Shown here one piece after another: positions 62,988-64,000 of a DNA stretch of 64,000 nucleotides. Each line of letters opens with the position of its first letter. Positions within the stretch are counted from its first letter, which is position 1. A program made the position numbers and the translations under genes. Below the pieces are notes generated by a model that saw only the letters and a list, made by a program, of their open reading frames with translations, did no database searches and was not told the DNA's origin. The stretch spans positions 62,001 to 126,000 of the forward strand of contig CAHJWM010000009.1 of NCBI GenBank assembly GCA_903642325.1. The letters run 5' to 3'. The DNA is from Myxococcales bacterium (GTDB lineage Bacteria; Myxococcota_A; Polyangia; Polyangiales; Polyangiaceae).

Positions 62988-64000
62988 GTGTTCGCCGAGC
63001 TGCTAGCCTCTTCTTGTTTTTCGTTTTTGCGCGGCGCCTCGCATCCGGAGGAGATGGTGCGCCAGGCCAATGAGCTTTCATTGGAGGCGATCGCGCTTTG
63101 TGATCGGGATGGGCTGTACGGATCGGTAAAGGCGTTCAATCAAGGAACGCTTTCGAAGCAGCGCTGCATCACCGGCGTAGAGATGACCCTCGCCCGCCCA
63201 AACGCGGAAAGGAAAACCTCCAAAGCATGCGAAGTGGCGATGCCGCAACCGACACTGGCATTGTTATGTGAAACGCACGCAGGTTACCAAAACGTGTGTC
63301 GTTTGCTCACGCTGGCGCATGCCGAGCAAGAGAAGGGGCAGAGCGCGCTCGAGCTCGGCTGGTTGAATGCCCATTCTGAGGGGATTTTTGCGCTAATTCC
63401 GGCGCCGCGGCGGCCTTTGGATTCGAGCACGCCAACCCCCGCGTTTCTTAGCGCGGTACGTCGAGCATTCGGTGAACACTGCGCGCTCGCCATGTACCGT
63501 CATCATGATGGCTTCGATGCCGCGCGTCTGGCTTGGGTGCTGGAAACGTCGCAGCGTTATGATTTTCGCGTGATCGCGAGCGCACGGCCCTTGTTTCACG
63601 AGGCGGCACGCAAAAAATTGTGTGACGTGCTGCACGCCATTCGCCTGGGCACTACGCTCGACCGTGCCGGTACGTTGCTCTTGGGCAATGCGGAGGCTTA
63701 TCTGCGATCGGAAGCTCAGATGCTGCAGCTGTTCGCCGATTACCCCGAGTGGGTCGAGGAGGCGGGCGCGGTCAGCCAGTCGCTTTTGTTTCAGCTGAGC
63801 GAGCTCGACTATCAATTCCCGTGCACGCTGGAGGCGGGTGAAAGTGCTGATCAAAAATTGGCGCGCATCACTTGGGCAGGCCTGGCTACGCGCTATCCCA
63901 CCGGCGCACCCGCGGCGGTGAAAGAGCAAGCAGAGAAGGAGCTGGTCTTGATCGAGACCATGAATGTTGCTCCGTATTTTTTGAGCACGTGGGAGGTGGT
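62988..64000 (+). CDS. dnaE2: Error-prone DNA polymerase DnaE2, N-terminal part (runs off the window)
   Basis: The frame starts at GTG 62988 (the only start after an in-frame TGA at 62970) and is open to the end, 337 codons. It begins VFAELLASSCFSFLRGASHP, then LSLEAIALCDRDGLYGSVKA, the PHP domain of DnaE-type polymerases, then ITGVEMTLA. In DnaE2 proteins the start normally reads ELHCHSNFSFL, but here LASS replaces HCHS, so the metal-binding HxH of the PHP domain is absent. DnaE2 carries out SOS-induced translesion synthesis with ImuA and ImuB. Confidence 0.88.
   Translation, partial: MFAELLASSCFSFLRGASHPEEMVRQANELSLEAIALCDRDGLYGSVKAFNQGTLSKQRCITGVEMTLARPNAERKTSKACEVAMPQPTLALLCETHAGYQNVCRLLTLAHAEQEKGQSALELGWLNAHSEGIFALIPAPRRPLDSSTPTPAFLSAVRRAFGEHCALAMYRHHDGFDAARLAWVLETSQRYDFRVIASARPLFHEAARKKLCDVLHAIRLGTTLDRAGTLLLGNAEAYLRSEAQMLQLFADYPEWVEEAGAVSQSLLFQLSELDYQFPCTLEAGESADQKLARITWAGLATRYPTGAPAAVKEQAEKELVLIETMNVAPYFLSTWEV

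Overview
The window is 64 kb of high-GC bacterial chromosome. Its gene content suggests a Myxococcota (former Deltaproteobacteria) member, probably Polyangia-like. The reasons are eukaryote-type Ser/Thr kinases, an FHA-containing sigma-54 activator, many lipoproteins, the order lptA-like/rpoN/hpf/ptsN/hprK/rapZ/ptsH/ptsI, and an SOS mutagenesis cluster with GTTCAG-type LexA boxes. This assignment is inference from content and order only; no rRNA is present.

Left chromosomal part (1-19.5 kb): a zinc alcohol dehydrogenase; a Ppx/GppA phosphatase and an esterase whose genes overlap; a set with two GerW/YtfJ-like proteins around a DUF2953-like membrane protein; a large GT-C-like membrane protein; a strongly structured intergenic stretch (about 8.0-8.45 kb) that may be a non-coding RNA; a Ser/Thr kinase next to a glutaredoxin-CysH fusion; a leucine-rich-repeat lipoprotein; a LysR regulator divergent from an RND efflux operon; and an FHA/sigma-54 activator with an altered GAFTGA loop.

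Integrative element (19520-33604, about 14.0 kb): it sits in tRNA-Pro(TGG) between perfect 51-bp direct repeats. It carries a tyrosine integrase, an excisionase-like HTH protein, a prim-pol, a primase/helicase-type ATPase split into two reading frames, a serine recombinase, a terminase large subunit split into ATPase and nuclease frames (with a lambda-like deviant Walker A), a possible small terminase, helical proteins, an XRE regulator, a lipoprotein, a 44-aa gene and a DUF5343-like protein. No portal, capsid, tail or conjugation gene is recognised, so it resembles a phage satellite or reduced prophage. GTACCAGC repeats cluster just inside both ends and look like integrase arm sites.

Right chromosomal part (33.6-64 kb): tRNA-Pro, a PEGA protein, guaA, an M16-like lipoprotein next to an ECF-type sigma factor, a small Fe-S protein, a PQQ-propeller protein, a GT-C membrane protein, a membrane-linked kinase, then the rpoN/regulatory-PTS cluster. 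In that cluster HPr has both the His and the Ser phosphorylation site, and both EI and HprK are encoded; no sugar permease is present, so the PTS is presumably regulatory. These genes are followed by a 5'-nucleotidase lipoprotein, rpsO-pnp with clear hairpins, a DUF1697 protein, larE, and imuA-imuB-(haem-oxygenase-like gene)-dnaE2, the last running off the window.
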